Origin: Caldisericota bacterium | Lineage (GTDB): Bacteria; CAIJMQ01; JAADFP01 | Direction: 5' to 3' | Length of the DNA stretch: 23,257 nt | Assembly: GCA_013152825.1 (NCBI GenBank) | Contig: JAADFP010000006.1 | Location: forward strand, 1-23,257 | In this document: positions 23,070 to 23,257 of the stretch, in pieces | How the letters are laid out: each line of letters begins with the position of its first letter | How positions within the stretch are numbered: position 1 is the first letter of the stretch | Made by a program: the position numbers and the translations under genes | Notes under the pieces: generated by a model | Told to the model about the DNA's origin: nothing | Databases searched by the model: none | The model's input: the letters and a program-made list of their open reading frames with translations, nothing else

Positions 23070-23257
23070 TCATTCACTATTCACTACTCCCATTCCTCCA
23101 TCAGGATTGGCTATCCAACAGAAGGGGTCGGGATACTTGAATTTTCCATAAGAGTAGTAAGCCGAGGCCCGACACCCGGCATTACAAACATCCTTCCGGG
23201 AACAATCTTTACATAGGGGAATTTGTTCCAGAGAAATCTCCGGCAGGCTTCTTATTT
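23070..23257 (-). CDS. Radical SAM/SPASM protein, C-terminal fragment (cut by window edge)
   Basis: The last 61 residues of a protein that enters from beyond the window end. They contain LCKDCSRKDVCNAGCRASAY, with Cys spacing C-x2-C-x5-C-x3-C and a fifth Cys 18 residues later in YPDPFCW, identical to the spacing in the SPASM domain of the next gene. It is therefore a second SPASM enzyme of the same cassette. The start is outside the window. The stop (23070-23072) and the final residues, GVVNSE, are encoded by the heptad repeat sequence (TTCACTA type on the plus strand), so the repeat reaches into the gene. Two different SPASM enzymes in one cassette is the pattern of SynChlorMet-type clusters. 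Confidence 0.85.
   Translation of the reverse strand, partial: IRSLPEISLEQIPLCKDCSRKDVCNAGCRASAYYSYGKFKYPDPFCWIANPDGGMGVVNSE

Overview
The window (about 23.3 kb, mid-GC by eye) looks like part of the chromosome of an uncultivated diderm bacterium. A MurE of the meso-diaminopimelate type and a Wzm/Wzt-like polysaccharide exporter point to a Gram-negative-type envelope. The phylum is uncertain. The combination of genes and repeats reminds me of subsurface candidate phyla such as Omnitrophota, but that is only a low-confidence impression.

Layout. (1) 395-9988, minus strand: a compact dcw operon, mraZ-rsmH-ftsL-ftsI-murE-murF-mraY-murD-ftsW. Adjacent genes overlap by 4 nt everywhere except murF/mraY, which overlap by 29 nt. 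It makes the peptidoglycan precursor up to lipid I and supplies the septal synthase pair FtsW/FtsI. It stops after ftsW; murG, murC, ddl, ftsQ, ftsA and ftsZ are not in the window. (2) 10909-13092, plus strand: rpoN (sigma-54) followed 10 nt later by a GAF-ANTAR sensor/antiterminator. (3) 13168-16544, minus strand: a Wzm-like permease and an unusually large Wzt-like ATPase with three copies of a roughly 200-residue domain. (4) 17039-19362, minus strand: a WecA/MraY-family sugar-phosphate transferase overlapping a UGM/amine-oxidase-like flavoprotein, probably surface-glycan genes. (5) 19490-20462: a decayed IS630-family transposase. (6) 20712-23257, minus strand: a candidate ribosomally synthesised, modified peptide (RiPP) cassette. 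It has the 3' end of one radical SAM/SPASM protein cut by the window edge, a complete radical SAM/SPASM protein, an HprK-like P-loop protein and a small Gly/Cys-rich repeat peptide.

The RiPP cassette is the most interesting system. The 61-residue C-terminus of the first SPASM protein has the same Cys spacing as the second. The peptide has a leader-like N-terminus and a core of Cys/Gly/Ser/Ala repeats, but the reading frame breaks exactly between two abutting 28-bp DNA repeats. Skipping one base or restoring two gives a fourfold repeat ending in a clean stop.

Almost every intergenic gap (1-394, 9989-10943, 16545-17038, 20463-20711, 22943-23069) is filled with the same families of short dispersed repeats: 7-bp-period arrays, dRS3/REP-like hairpins with GNRA-type loops, and composite copies in opposite orientations. 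The promoters of mraZ and rpoN are well formed and both predict leaderless mRNAs; that of mraZ is interwoven with TGGGN boxes expected to bind MraZ itself.
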